Part shown: piece after piece, positions 1 to 7,308 of the stretch | Numbering within the stretch: the first letter of the stretch is position 1 | How the letters are laid out: every line of letters starts with the position of its first letter | NCBI GenBank assembly: GCA_964383855.1 | Contig: CAYLIP010000017.1 | Span: forward strand, 1 to 44,746 | Direction: 5' to 3' | Origin: CAZHAC01 sp964383855 | Lineage (GTDB): Bacteria > Chloroflexota > Dormibacteria > Dormibacterales > Dormibacteraceae | DNA: 44,746 bases | The notes under the pieces: model-generated | Seen by the model: the letters and a program-made list of their open reading frames with translations, nothing else | Databases searched by the model: none | What the model was told of the DNA's origin: nothing | Position numbers and translations under genes: made by a program

Positions 1-97
1 CGCGGGCGTCCGGGCTTGCGCTCAGGAGCGCATCGACGAATCCCAGCGCCGAGGCGCCGGCACCCACCACGAGATAGTCGGTCTCCAGCTCGGTCAC
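1..97 (-). CDS. FAD/NAD(P)-binding oxidoreductase, N-terminal fragment
   Basis: Only the first 32 codons lie in the window; the gene runs off the left edge. The reverse strand reads from a GTG at 97-95, preceded four bases upstream by AGGAGG, a strong ribosome binding site. The start encodes a beta strand followed by a glycine-rich dinucleotide-binding turn (DYLVVGAGASALGFVDALL), the Rossmann signature of flavin-dependent monooxygenases and related oxidoreductases. Nothing in the fragment tells which substrate is used. The reading frame and ribosome binding site are seen directly; the family is inferred from the GxGxS-type loop, and any exact function would be a guess. Confidence 0.6.
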   Translation of the reverse strand, partial: MTELETDYLVVGAGASALGFVDALLSASPDAR

Positions 98-184
98 CCT
101 GCCTCCTTTTGCCGCGAATCCTATTCCCCGCCGGGCGCCGGCGATGAAGATGTTTTCGGCCTCAACCCCCAGGACACGCCGCTC

Positions 185-1285
185 TCACGCTTGCCGGCCG
201 CCGTCCGGCGCTCGCGGCGCCCGGTCGGCCCCATGCCGGAAGCGGGAATCCGAGCTTCCGATCCACTCCGCCGCCGGCGACAGCCAGTACTCGGCGAGAG
301 CGTTGACCGACGCTGCATGCTGGCTGCGCAGCCGCTGGAAGCGATCCCAGGAATCCGCCTCCGGTCGCAGCCGGTAGCCCGCCTGCTCGAGCCGGCCGCG
401 AGCCTCGCGGAACTCGGCCAGCTCGATCCCCGGCCCATCCGAACGGCGCAGCCCGAAGTAATCCGCCAGGTCGTCGATGCAGTGGCCTCCCACCCAGTGC
501 GCCTTCTTGGCGGCGCCGGACGGGCCGTCCTCGATGGTCGTGAGCACCAGGTTGGCGGCGTCCATGATCGCCCCCAGTGAGCTGATCCAGGAGTCGTGGT
601 CGTGGCTGGAGCGGAAATAGGCCAGGATCGGGTAGGCGAGGTGGCTGTCCAGCACCGAGGCGGCCCAGCGGTTCCAGCGGTCGAAGGCGGGCGCGATCTC
701 GTGCTGGATGCCGTGCAGGGCGTGGAACTCGAGGAAGGCGACCCCCGAGGGTGGCGCCCCGGCGGTCGCCTCCAGGGTCACGACCTCGATCTCCCGCTCG
801 CGAAAGGACGCGAAGAGCGAGAAGAGAAAGGTGATGACCAGGGCGAACACCGTCAGGCCGGTGGCCGCGGCGATGAGCCCGATCGCCTTGGCCAGCACCG
901 ATGTGCCGGCGTCGTTGGCGTAGCCGAGTGTTAGCAGCGCTGTGCCCGCCAGGTAGAAGGCCGAAGACAGGCTCGCCGGAGCCGGCTGGATCTGGTATCG
1001 CAGCGAGTAGACCACCAGGCCGTAGCCGGCGATGAGCAGGAAGAGCCAGACGGCGAGCACGCCGAAGACGCTGAGCGGTCCATAGGCCCCGAGCAGCGAT
1101 TCCCTCGTGCTGGGAGACCGGACGCTGCGGCTCAGCCGCCGGACCACCGTCCAGGCCAGCTGCCAGACGACGCGGCTGATGCGGCCTTTGCGCACGGACC
1201 TCGGCAGCGCCACCGAGACGAGGACGTCGCCCACGGTGACCAGCACGAGCAGGACGCCCACGACGCCGGCGACCGCACCAACCAA
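185..1285 (-). CDS. Ion-channel-like membrane protein with degenerate potassium filter
   Basis: A 366-residue protein with hydrophobic segments near residues 1-28, 72-95 and 130-160. A pore-helix-like stretch sits between the last two and ends in TALLTLGYAND. This resembles the selectivity region of two-helix potassium channels (TxGYG), but the second glycine is alanine. The roughly 200-residue C-terminus is soluble and mostly helical. The start is a TTG at 1285, because an in-frame TAA stop lies four codons upstream. It ends 87 bases before the partial oxidoreductase. It may be a channel with altered selectivity or a non-conducting relative; the family assignment rests on topology and the filter-like motif alone. 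The regulator gene lies just upstream on the same strand with a 45-base gap, so they may be co-transcribed. Confidence 0.6.
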   Translation of the reverse strand: MVGAVAGVVGVLLVLVTVGDVLVSVALPRSVRKGRISRVVWQLAWTVVRRLSRSVRSPSTRESLLGAYGPLSVFGVLAVWLFLLIAGYGLVVYSLRYQIQPAPASLSSAFYLAGTALLTLGYANDAGTSVLAKAIGLIAAATGLTVFALVITFLFSLFASFREREIEVVTLEATAGAPPSGVAFLEFHALHGIQHEIAPAFDRWNRWAASVLDSHLAYPILAYFRSSHDHDSWISSLGAIMDAANLVLTTIEDGPSGAAKKAHWVGGHCIDDLADYFGLRRSDGPGIELAEFREARGRLEQAGYRLRPEADSWDRFQRLRSQHAASVNALAEYWLSPAAEWIGSSDSRFRHGADRAPRAPDGGRQA

Positions 1286-1330
1286 CTCGATCGGATATTA
1301 GTGAGCTCGAGCAGGCGCCGCGCGGGCGCG

Positions 1331-2023
1331 TCAGCCGGCTGCGGAGAGCCGGTCGTGGCCGGCCAGACCGGCCGCGGAGGGGATGAGGAGGAAGCGGCAC
1401 TCGGAGCGGTCGGGGCGGCCCGTCTCCTCGACGCGGCAGCCGGGGCTGGCGCGCTCGACCAGGGCCTCGAGCAGGCCGGCCTGGAAGCGGCGAACGACCG
1501 GCGACTTGACGCAGGCCTCATGGAAGAGGCAGTTGCGCATGACGATCTCGCCCGGCCGGGAGAGATCGCATTCGGCGCCAAGCGCTTGCAGCGGCTGGAG
1601 GCAGGCGGTCAGCGTGTCGGCGCGCCCTGGAGGTTCCAGCGTGTCGGCCAGCCGGCGGCCGGCAGCATGTGCGGCGGCGACCCCGGCCGGCCCAAGGGTC
1701 TCCAGCGCCGCCGCCAGCTGCTGCGCCAGGAGTCCGAACTGCCGTGGGGGGTGGCTGACCGTGATCGGGCCCTGGGCCAGCCGGTAGAGGTTGGCCGGCT
1801 TGCCCGGGAAGCCTCGCCGGCGCTGGCTCTCCAGGTAACCGAGCGCCACCAGTCGCTCCAAATGGTCGAAGGCAACCGAGCGGTGGATGCCGGCCGAGCG
1901 CGCCACCTCGACGACCGTCTTCGGTGACGGGTTGGAGTAGAAGCGAAAGAGGATGTCGCGCCGCGTCAGGTCCTGCAGGGCGGACACGGCGCGATCCATC
2001 GGACTGCCTGACGGCCCTGCCAT
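1331..2023 (-). CDS. Winged-helix regulator with cysteine-rich C-terminus (SufR-like)
   Basis: A 230-residue protein. Residues about 20-85 form a winged helix-turn-helix of the ArsR/MarR type, with a recognition region around IHRSVAFDHLERL and a wing before the NLYRL strand. The C-terminal half has cysteines at 141, 152, 165, 171, 196 and 209. The pattern RNCLFHEAC followed by GC and EC resembles the C-terminal domain of SufR and related regulators that bind an iron-sulfur cluster, although one cysteine usually found after the first is not in its normal place. The role is therefore probably redox, metal or cluster sensing, by inference. The ATG at 2023 has a TACAGT -10 box only eight bases upstream, so the message probably has almost no leader. 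A six-base inverted repeat further upstream is a candidate operator. Confidence 0.7.
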   Translation of the reverse strand: MAGPSGSPMDRAVSALQDLTRRDILFRFYSNPSPKTVVEVARSAGIHRSVAFDHLERLVALGYLESQRRRGFPGKPANLYRLAQGPITVSHPPRQFGLLAQQLAAALETLGPAGVAAAHAAGRRLADTLEPPGRADTLTACLQPLQALGAECDLSRPGEIVMRNCLFHEACVKSPVVRRFQAGLLEALVERASPGCRVEETGRPDRSECRFLLIPSAAGLAGHDRLSAAG

Positions 2024-2031
2024 TCAGGTGG

Positions 2032-2037
2032 ACTGTA
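2032..2037 (-). promoter_or_regulatory. -10 box of the cysteine-rich regulator gene
   Basis: TACAGT on the minus strand lies eight bases before the ATG at 2023. Transcription would then begin at or within a base or two of the start codon (leaderless). No good -35 box is visible at normal spacing. Confidence 0.45.
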
Positions 2038-2044
2038 GCAGGTA

Positions 2045-2064
2045 TGTCGGGCGGTTAGCCGACA
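2045..2064. promoter_or_regulatory. Candidate operator, inverted repeat TGTCGG-N8-CCGACA
   Basis: A perfect six-base inverted repeat with an eight-base spacer lies just upstream of the -10 box of the regulator gene and between it and the divergent cyclase gene. Its position fits autoregulation by the winged-helix protein. No second copy was noticed in the window, and the assignment is inference. Confidence 0.3.
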
Positions 2065-2171
2065 ATAGATGACTCCGAAGCGTCGGGCCGCAGACTGCGG
2101 TTTGACGCTTTCAGGCCGAACACTCACCGCAAAGGCACAGCCATGGCGGCGCCTTCGGTGGGTGGTGAGTG

Positions 2172-3434
2172 ATGGCATTTAGGTCCATATCCAGGGTCGG
2201 GTTGGTTAGTCTCGGACTGGCAGGTCTGGTGGCAGGCGCGCCGACCAGGCAGGCCGGTCCGCTCTTCGTCGACGCGGCCGCCGCTTCGACCGTGCCGGTC
2301 ACGATCTCGCCATCCGGACTTCCAACGCCGATCCCGTCGCTCCCGGTCGCGCCCCCCGCCCTTCCGGCGGCCCTGCCGACACCCTCGCTCCCGGTCGCGA
2401 TGCCGTCGCTGCCGGTCGTGCTGCCCACGCCCTCGATCCCCGTGCCCAGCCCGACGCTGCCGGTGGTCGCCGGTCCCACGCCGTCGGTGCCGGGTGCGAC
2501 TCCGGCGCCGACCTCTCCGCCTCTCCTGGGACCGGTGGTCGCGCCGTCGGCGACGCCGGCGAACGCCTCCCCGGCCCCGGATTCGACCGCGGGAGGGCAG
2601 CCCCTGCGCGCCGTCGCCTATCACGCCGGCTCCTCCCCGGCGGCGGGCAGCGGGAGCGGCGGCGGCAGCGGAATCCTGATCCCCGAGATCCGGCTCCCCG
2701 AGGGCGCCGTGGGCGCCGCCGTGCTGGTGGCGATCGCGGTGCTGCCCCTGCTGCTCGGCATCGCGTTGTTGATGGCCGGTCGGCTCTGGGGCCAGGCCCT
2801 GGCGCGGCGCGGCGCGCAGCTCCGCCTGGCTCTCGCCGCCGAGTTGAGCCTGCGCCCGCGTGAGCTCGCGTCGATGAGCATGGACGGGCTCCTCAAGCTG
2901 CGTGACGAGGTCGCATTCGATGAGCTGACCGGCGTCCTTCGCCGGGTCGCCGGTATCGCATCGCTGGAGAGGGAGGTGGCCCGCGCCCGGCGCTCGCACG
3001 AGCCCCTTTCGGCGGCTTTCGTCGACCTCGACGGGCTGAAGAGGGTCAACGACTCCAGGGGCCATGGCGCAGGTGACGCGTTGATTCGCGGCGTGGCGCA
3101 GCTCCTGGTCGCCGGACTGCGGGGACAGGACCTGGTCTTTCGGTACGGCGGCGACGAGTTCGTCTGCGCGATTCCCGGCCTGGACGCCGGCAGGGCGGGG
3201 GAGAAGCTGCGCGAGCTGCGGTCGAAGGCCATCGCACAGGGCATGTCGTTCAGCTTCGGGGTGGCCGAGCTGAACGCGGGCGACGACCTGGTCAGCTTCC
3301 TCGGGCGCGCCGACGAACTCCTCTACCGGGAGCGTGGCCGGCGGAAGCAAGAGATGCTCGGAGTCGCCGTCCCGCTGCCCATGCCGCGTCCCGGCCGGGC
3401 AAGGAGCACACGGCGGGTGCGCGAGGACATTTGA
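2172..3434 (+). CDS. Diguanylate cyclase with exported proline-rich N-terminus
   Basis: A 420-residue protein that makes c-di-GMP from two GTP. Residues 1-23 look like a signal sequence. Residues about 40-155 are a low-complexity stalk of repeated PTPSLPV-type units; a transmembrane helix lies at about 176-200; the GGDEF domain covers about 245-390. GGDEF itself is at 326-330, and the product-inhibition I-site RGQD is at 317-320, exactly five residues before it, so the enzyme should be active and feedback-inhibited. The substrate loop FVDLDGLKRVND is intact. I chose the ATG at 2172 over the adjacent GTG at 2169. There is no recognisable folded sensor outside the membrane. It is followed by an HD-GYP phosphodiesterase, forming a make-and-break pair for one messenger. 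Confidence 0.9.
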   Translation: MAFRSISRVGLVSLGLAGLVAGAPTRQAGPLFVDAAAASTVPVTISPSGLPTPIPSLPVAPPALPAALPTPSLPVAMPSLPVVLPTPSIPVPSPTLPVVAGPTPSVPGATPAPTSPPLLGPVVAPSATPANASPAPDSTAGGQPLRAVAYHAGSSPAAGSGSGGGSGILIPEIRLPEGAVGAAVLVAIAVLPLLLGIALLMAGRLWGQALARRGAQLRLALAAELSLRPRELASMSMDGLLKLRDEVAFDELTGVLRRVAGIASLEREVARARRSHEPLSAAFVDLDGLKRVNDSRGHGAGDALIRGVAQLLVAGLRGQDLVFRYGGDEFVCAIPGLDAGRAGEKLRELRSKAIAQGMSFSFGVAELNAGDDLVSFLGRADELLYRERGRRKQEMLGVAVPLPMPRPGRARSTRRVREDI

Positions 3435-3459
3435 CGGCTTGAACGTCACTGCGCATAAT
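3431..3459 (+). promoter_or_regulatory. Sigma-70 type promoter of the HD-GYP gene
   Basis: TTGACG at 3431-3436 and CATAAT at 3454-3459 are separated by exactly 17 bases. The -35 box overlaps the TGA stop (3432-3434) of the cyclase gene. Transcription would begin near 3466 and give a leader of about 165 bases before the HD-GYP start. This lets the phosphodiesterase be expressed independently of the cyclase. Confidence 0.65.
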
Positions 3460-3593
3460 GTGGGTACAGACCCGACAAACTATCCCCCCTCAAGGGGCTC
3501 CGGCTCGGATCAGTGCGGCGACGGCATGCGTGGCTCGCTGAACTGCGGCGGGGGCCCCTCCTCTTTCCAATGGAATCCGGGTCTCCGGTCGGC

Positions 3594-3627
3594 TCACCAG
3601 CCGGCGCGCCGGCTGAGCAACTGGTGA
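3594..3627 (+). promoter_or_regulatory. Leader hairpin covering the ribosome binding site
   Basis: TCACCAG at 3594-3600 pairs perfectly with CTGGTGA at 3621-3627. The second arm contains GGTGA, the only ribosome-binding-like sequence before the ATG at 3632 (four-base spacing). Between the arms lies most of the 16-base palindrome AGCCGGCGCGCCGGCT (3599-3614), which can fold either within the hairpin or as a competing structure. Two further small GC hairpins lie near 3487-3498 and 3550-3557. No known c-di-GMP riboswitch consensus was recognised. Control of translation is inferred from the pairing. Confidence 0.4.
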
Positions 3628-3631
3628 ATTG

Positions 3632-4606
3632 ATGCAGCGCGACGGCGAGGATCGGGCTCCGCGGGTGCTGGTGGTGGATGACACCGCCGCCAACCGCCAC
3701 CTGCTCAAGGTCTACCTGAGCGCCCTGGATTGCGAGGTCCTGACCGCCGAAGACGGGGTCACAGCGCTCCGGCTCGTGGCCGAGGCAGCTCCCGACCTCG
3801 TTCTGCTCGATGTCCAGATGCCCGGGCTCGATGGGTTCGAGGTCTGCCGGCGCATCAAGTCCGCTCCGGTGACCCGCCTACTGCCGGTGGTCATGGTGAC
3901 CGCCCTGCATGACACCTCGGATCGGGTCCTGGCTCTCGAGGCCGGGGCTGACGACTTCCTCTCCAAACCGGTCGAGCGGGTGGAGCTGGTCGCGCGCGCT
4001 CGTTCGGCGCTCAACATCAAGGCGGCATACGACAAGCTGGACAGCGCCGAGCGGGTCATCTTCGCGCTGGCGGCCGCGGTCGAGGCCAAGGACGCGCACA
4101 CCGAGGCGCACACCGAGCGGGTTGCCCGGACCGCCCACCGCTTGTCGGGAAAGCTGGGCCTGCCCCCGGCCGAGCGCCAGGCGGCTTACCTCGCCGGCAA
4201 AGTCCACGACATCGGCAAGATCGGCGTTCCCGACGCGATCCTGAGCAAGCCGGGCGCCCTGGCCGAGACGGAGTGGGCGGTCATGCGCCGGCATCCGATC
4301 GTGGGAGAGAACATCGTGCGGCCACTTCACTCGGCCGATCAGCTCCGCCCGGTGGTCCGCCATCACCATGAGGCCTGGAACGGCAGCGGGTACCCGGATG
4401 GCCTGCGCGGCAACGAGATCCCACTTCTCGCGCGGCTGGTCGCGGTCTGCGACGCCTACGACTCGCTGACCAGTGATCGTCCCTATCGGGCCGGCCGGAC
4501 CGTCGAGGATGCGATCACCATCCTGCTCGAAGGGCGTGGGCGCCAGTGGGACGCTCAGCTGGTCGACATGCTGGTGGCCGACATCGCCGGCGACGGGAGC
4601 GAGTAG
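3632..4606 (+). CDS. Response regulator with HD-GYP c-di-GMP phosphodiesterase domain
   Basis: A 324-residue cytoplasmic protein. Residues 10-125 are a REC domain with the acidic pair D16-D17, the phosphorylation site D60 in LLDVQMPG and a conserved lysine in LSKPVERVE. Residues about 145-320 are an HD-GYP domain with HDIGKIG (H192-D193) and HHEAWNGSGYPDGL (GYP at 253-255). Such proteins (RpfG type) hydrolyse c-di-GMP under control of phosphorylation. The start is ATG at 3632; the TTG at 3629 is possible. No sensor histidine kinase is in the window, so its partner is elsewhere. It is paired with the cyclase upstream but has its own promoter and a long structured leader. Confidence 0.92.
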   Translation: MQRDGEDRAPRVLVVDDTAANRHLLKVYLSALDCEVLTAEDGVTALRLVAEAAPDLVLLDVQMPGLDGFEVCRRIKSAPVTRLLPVVMVTALHDTSDRVLALEAGADDFLSKPVERVELVARARSALNIKAAYDKLDSAERVIFALAAAVEAKDAHTEAHTERVARTAHRLSGKLGLPPAERQAAYLAGKVHDIGKIGVPDAILSKPGALAETEWAVMRRHPIVGENIVRPLHSADQLRPVVRHHHEAWNGSGYPDGLRGNEIPLLARLVAVCDAYDSLTSDRPYRAGRTVEDAITILLEGRGRQWDAQLVDMLVADIAGDGSE

Positions 4607-4632
4607 CCCGCGGACCGCGCAGCCGCGCCCCC

Positions 4633-4647
4633 CTGACCCTTGGTCAG
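4633..4647. terminator. Short hairpin between convergent genes
   Basis: CTGACC-CTT-GGTCAG forms a perfect six-base stem between the HD-GYP gene and the convergent ABC permease, overlapping the permease stop codon. There is no T-run, so intrinsic termination is uncertain. Confidence 0.3.
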
Positions 4648-5431
4648 TAGGCCTCGAGGAGGCCACCCCGACGCGATCGCTCCTCCAGCAAGCGGAAGAG
4701 CGCATAGCCCGCTATCCCGTAGAGGACGCCGATCGCCACCTCGCCCACGAGCAGCCCGCCGACGTGACCGAGACCGGCCCCGTGGACGCCTCCCGAGCCG
4801 CCTCCACCCCGCGCGTCAGCGGCATCAGCCACGAGATGGTCTGAACCCAGCCGGGAAGGCTGCTGACCGGGAAGTTGATCCCGCAGATGACCAGGGTGAG
4901 GTAGTAGACGACGTTGCCGATCGTGAGCACATCGCGCATGACCAGGCCGACGCTGCCCAGCAGCAGTCCCAGGCCGGAGGTGCTGACCGAGATGAGAACG
5001 ATGCAAAAGGCCAGCAGCGGCAGGTTGGCCCGTGCAAGGTCCAGGTGGTAGATGAGCGTGGCCAGCAGAAGCCCGACGGCAACCCCGGTCATGCCGTCGA
5101 TCAGGTGCACGCAGGCGCGGCTCAGAAAGGTGACCAGCCGGTTGGCGGGTGAGCCGAGCAGGATCGGAAGCGTCCCGAACTGCCGCTCGTTGCCAACCGT
5201 CATGACGACGCCGTAGATGCCGTTGATCGCGGTCAGCTGGAGCGCGTTGCCGAGCGCGAAGTAGAGCGCGTGGTCGCGTCCCGTCCCGAAGACTCCGAGC
5301 TGGGTGAAGAAAAGGATCTGGCCGATCGGAAGCAGCAGCTTGTAGGAGACGTAGCCGATCGGGCTGGCCCAGTTGAACATGGCGCGGTACTGAAACCAGG
5401 TGCCGCGGGCAAAGCGTGCGACCTCGCTCAT
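4644..5431 (-). pseudogene. ABC-2 exporter permease, apparent frameshift near its 3' end
   Basis: Starting from ATG at 5431 the protein begins MSEVARFARGTW and has about five membrane segments typical of ABC-2 permeases. After GVEAAREA (about position 4795) the frame goes into arginine- and serine-rich text and stops at 4712. The neighbouring frame gives a natural permease ending (VGGLLVGEVAIGVLYGIAG, then a charged tail) and stops at 4644. Restoring one G after GAGGCG would join the two into a protein of about 262 residues. This may be a sequencing or assembly error, or a real truncation that removes the last membrane helix. The ATG overlaps the stop of the upstream permease by four bases (ATGA), so it is the third gene of the exporter operon. 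Confidence 0.75.
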
Positions 5432-6207
5432 GCGGCGGCCAGCTGGCCCGAGATCCGCGCTCGGGCGTGGACGATCCGGAAGAGCAGGGCGCTCAGGAAG
5501 AAGTAGCAGGCGCTGAGACCCAGCGATGTTGCCCACCACCCCGGATAGGGGTGGTCGCCCGGGGCGGTGGAAGCGTAGAGCGCGGCGGTCGCCCAGCTGG
5601 GGGCGAGCAGGGCCGCCGCGTCCTGGGCCCAGGGTCCGAGCTGGCTGACCGGGAAGACGAAGCCGCCAAGAACGTAGACGCCGAGCTCGAAGCCGTTGGT
5701 CAGCGAGAAGGCCCATCGCCAGAGCGCGAAGACCGGCGAGAGCAGCAGCGCGATCGCAAAGAGGGAGACGGTCAGCACCGCGAACGACACCGCGAAGGGC
5801 AGGAAGTCGACGTGGGCGATCGAGGCGTGGAAGCCCCAGAAGCCGAGCGCGAGCGCGGGCAGAAAGGACAGCAGGCCCAGGGTCAGCGACGCGGCGATCT
5901 TGCCGGCAAGGATGACGGGCAGCGCGGTCGGTGTCCCGAGCAGCGGCTCGAGCATGCCGTCCCAGCGCTCGCTCTGGATCGAGGTGCCGCCCTCGAGGTA
6001 AGCGGCGGTCCAGTAGCCGATCAGCCCGCCCCCGAGGACCGCGTACGCCGTCCGCTGGGCGGAGCCGTGGGTGCCGATGACAAAGAGGCTGACGCTGCTG
6101 ACGATGATCGGAAAGAGCAGAAAGGTGAGGTAGGAGAACGGGCTCACCACGCGTGTCTTGAGCGTCACCTCGAAGGCCCGCAGCGCCGCCCGGAAATTGC
6201 CCCTCAT
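5428..6207 (-). CDS. ABC-2 type exporter permease
   Basis: A 259-residue integral membrane protein with about six hydrophobic helices and the ABC-2 pattern: an N-terminal amphipathic stretch, then alternating helices through a C-terminal helix. It forms the channel of a drug, lipid or polysaccharide exporter together with the ATPase upstream and the second permease downstream. Its ATG overlaps the ATPase stop (6204-6207), and its stop overlaps the start of the next permease, both as ATGA, so the three are translationally coupled. One ATPase with two different permeases is the layout of daunorubicin-type (DrrAB-like) and mycobacterial fluoroquinolone exporters. The substrate cannot be read from sequence. 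Confidence 0.85.
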   Translation of the reverse strand: MRGNFRAALRAFEVTLKTRVVSPFSYLTFLLFPIIVSSVSLFVIGTHGSAQRTAYAVLGGGLIGYWTAAYLEGGTSIQSERWDGMLEPLLGTPTALPVILAGKIAASLTLGLLSFLPALALGFWGFHASIAHVDFLPFAVSFAVLTVSLFAIALLLSPVFALWRWAFSLTNGFELGVYVLGGFVFPVSQLGPWAQDAAALLAPSWATAALYASTAPGDHPYPGWWATSLGLSACYFFLSALLFRIVHARARISGQLAAA

Positions 6208-7193
6208 TCGGACACCAGGCGTACGTAGGCGTCTTCCAGGGTCGGCTCGCGCGCGATCGGCGGGCGATGGGGGACGCCGTCGAGCACCGTCTCCAGCTGG
6301 ACCATCAGCTCGACCGGCTGGGCGCAGTGCACGCTGACCAGCTGGGTCAGCTCGCGCTCGGCGACGAACACCGAGGACACGCCAGGCAGCAGCCGGAGGC
6401 GCCCCACCTGATCCGGCGTCAGGCCCTCGACCTCGAACTCGACGACGGCCTCGCCCATGACCTGCTTCTTCAGGCTTCCGGGCGTGCCTTCGGCGACCAG
6501 GCGGCCCCGGTTGATGACCGCCACCCGGTCGCAGATCTGGTCCGCCTCGAACATGTAGTGCGTGGTCAGGAAGATCGTCGTACCGCCCTCGACCAGGCTT
6601 CGAAGCAGCAGCCGCAGCTCGCGGGCGCCGACCGGGTCGATGCCGATCGTAGGCTCGTCCAGGAACAGCACCTCGGGCTCGTTGAGCAGCCCGCGGGCGA
6701 TGTGCAGGCGCTGCTTCATTCCCCGCGAGTAGTGCTCGACGCGCTCGTGCTCCCGGCCGGCGAGGCCGACCAGCCCCAGCACCTCCGCTATCCGCCGCCG
6801 TGAGATCGCCGCATCGAGCTGGTATAGATCGGCGAAGTAGCGGAGGTTGTCAAGCCCGGAAAGCCGCCAGTAGAGGCCCCGCTCGCCGCCGAACACGAAG
6901 CCGATCCGGTGGCGAAGAGCCCGGGTCTGCCGCTGGACGTCGAGCCCGAGAACCCGGGCGGTGCCGGCGGAGGGAAGAAGCAGCGTCGTCAGGATCTTGG
7001 TCGTGGTCGTCTTGCCGGCCCCATTGGGGCCCAGGAGCCCGAACAGCTCTCCACGCTCGACCCTGATGTCCAGCCCTTCCAGGGCGACGTGATCGCTGCG
7101 CCGGCGGCGGAGCCAGCCTTCGCTGCGCCGGAAGACCTTCCCCAGGCCGGCAGCCTCGATCGCCGGCCCTGGGGGAGCGCTCGGCTGCGACAC
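6204..7193 (-). CDS. ABC exporter ATPase (DrrA/CcmA-like)
   Basis: A 329-residue ATPase that powers the exporter. It has Walker A GPNGAGKT, the signature YSRGMKQR, Walker B VLFLDEPTIG and a switch histidine in FLTTHYMFEAD. The C-terminal ~90 residues after the nucleotide-binding domain match the extension seen in DrrA-like proteins. I chose the GTG at 7193 rather than an in-frame upstream GTG at 7226, because TACACT lies six bases before it (7205-7200), a leaderless-type promoter that would put the upstream codons outside the transcript. It is the first gene of a three-gene operon with two ABC-2 permeases. Confidence 0.9.
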   Translation of the reverse strand: MSQPSAPPGPAIEAAGLGKVFRRSEGWLRRRRSDHVALEGLDIRVERGELFGLLGPNGAGKTTTTKILTTLLLPSAGTARVLGLDVQRQTRALRHRIGFVFGGERGLYWRLSGLDNLRYFADLYQLDAAISRRRIAEVLGLVGLAGREHERVEHYSRGMKQRLHIARGLLNEPEVLFLDEPTIGIDPVGARELRLLLRSLVEGGTTIFLTTHYMFEADQICDRVAVINRGRLVAEGTPGSLKKQVMGEAVVEFEVEGLTPDQVGRLRLLPGVSSVFVAERELTQLVSVHCAQPVELMVQLETVLDGVPHRPPIAREPTLEDAYVRLVSE

Positions 7194-7199
7194 CGCGGA

Positions 7200-7205
7200 A
7201 GTGTA
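7200..7205 (-). promoter_or_regulatory. -10 box of the ABC exporter operon
   Basis: TACACT on the minus strand lies six bases before the GTG at 7193 and falls inside the longer alternative reading frame. It supports a leaderless start at 7193. Confidence 0.4.
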
Positions 7206-7308
7206 GAGAAACTGGAGATCGACCACCGGACGGCCCGGCGAGGCGCCCGGCGCGAGGTGGATCAGAGATCAAGAGCGGGTGGGGAGATCCCCGAGCTGGG
7301 CCGTCCGG

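Noticed and set aside
3460..3631. A c-di-GMP riboswitch in the leader of the HD-GYP gene
   Set aside because: The context is attractive, but I could not find the conserved parts of the known class I or II riboswitches. It is reported only as a structured leader.
4712..5716. A 334-residue gene starting at 5716
   Set aside because: Its first ~95 residues are low-complexity text antisense in character to the upstream permease; the permease itself begins at the ATG at 5431, in an ATGA overlap.
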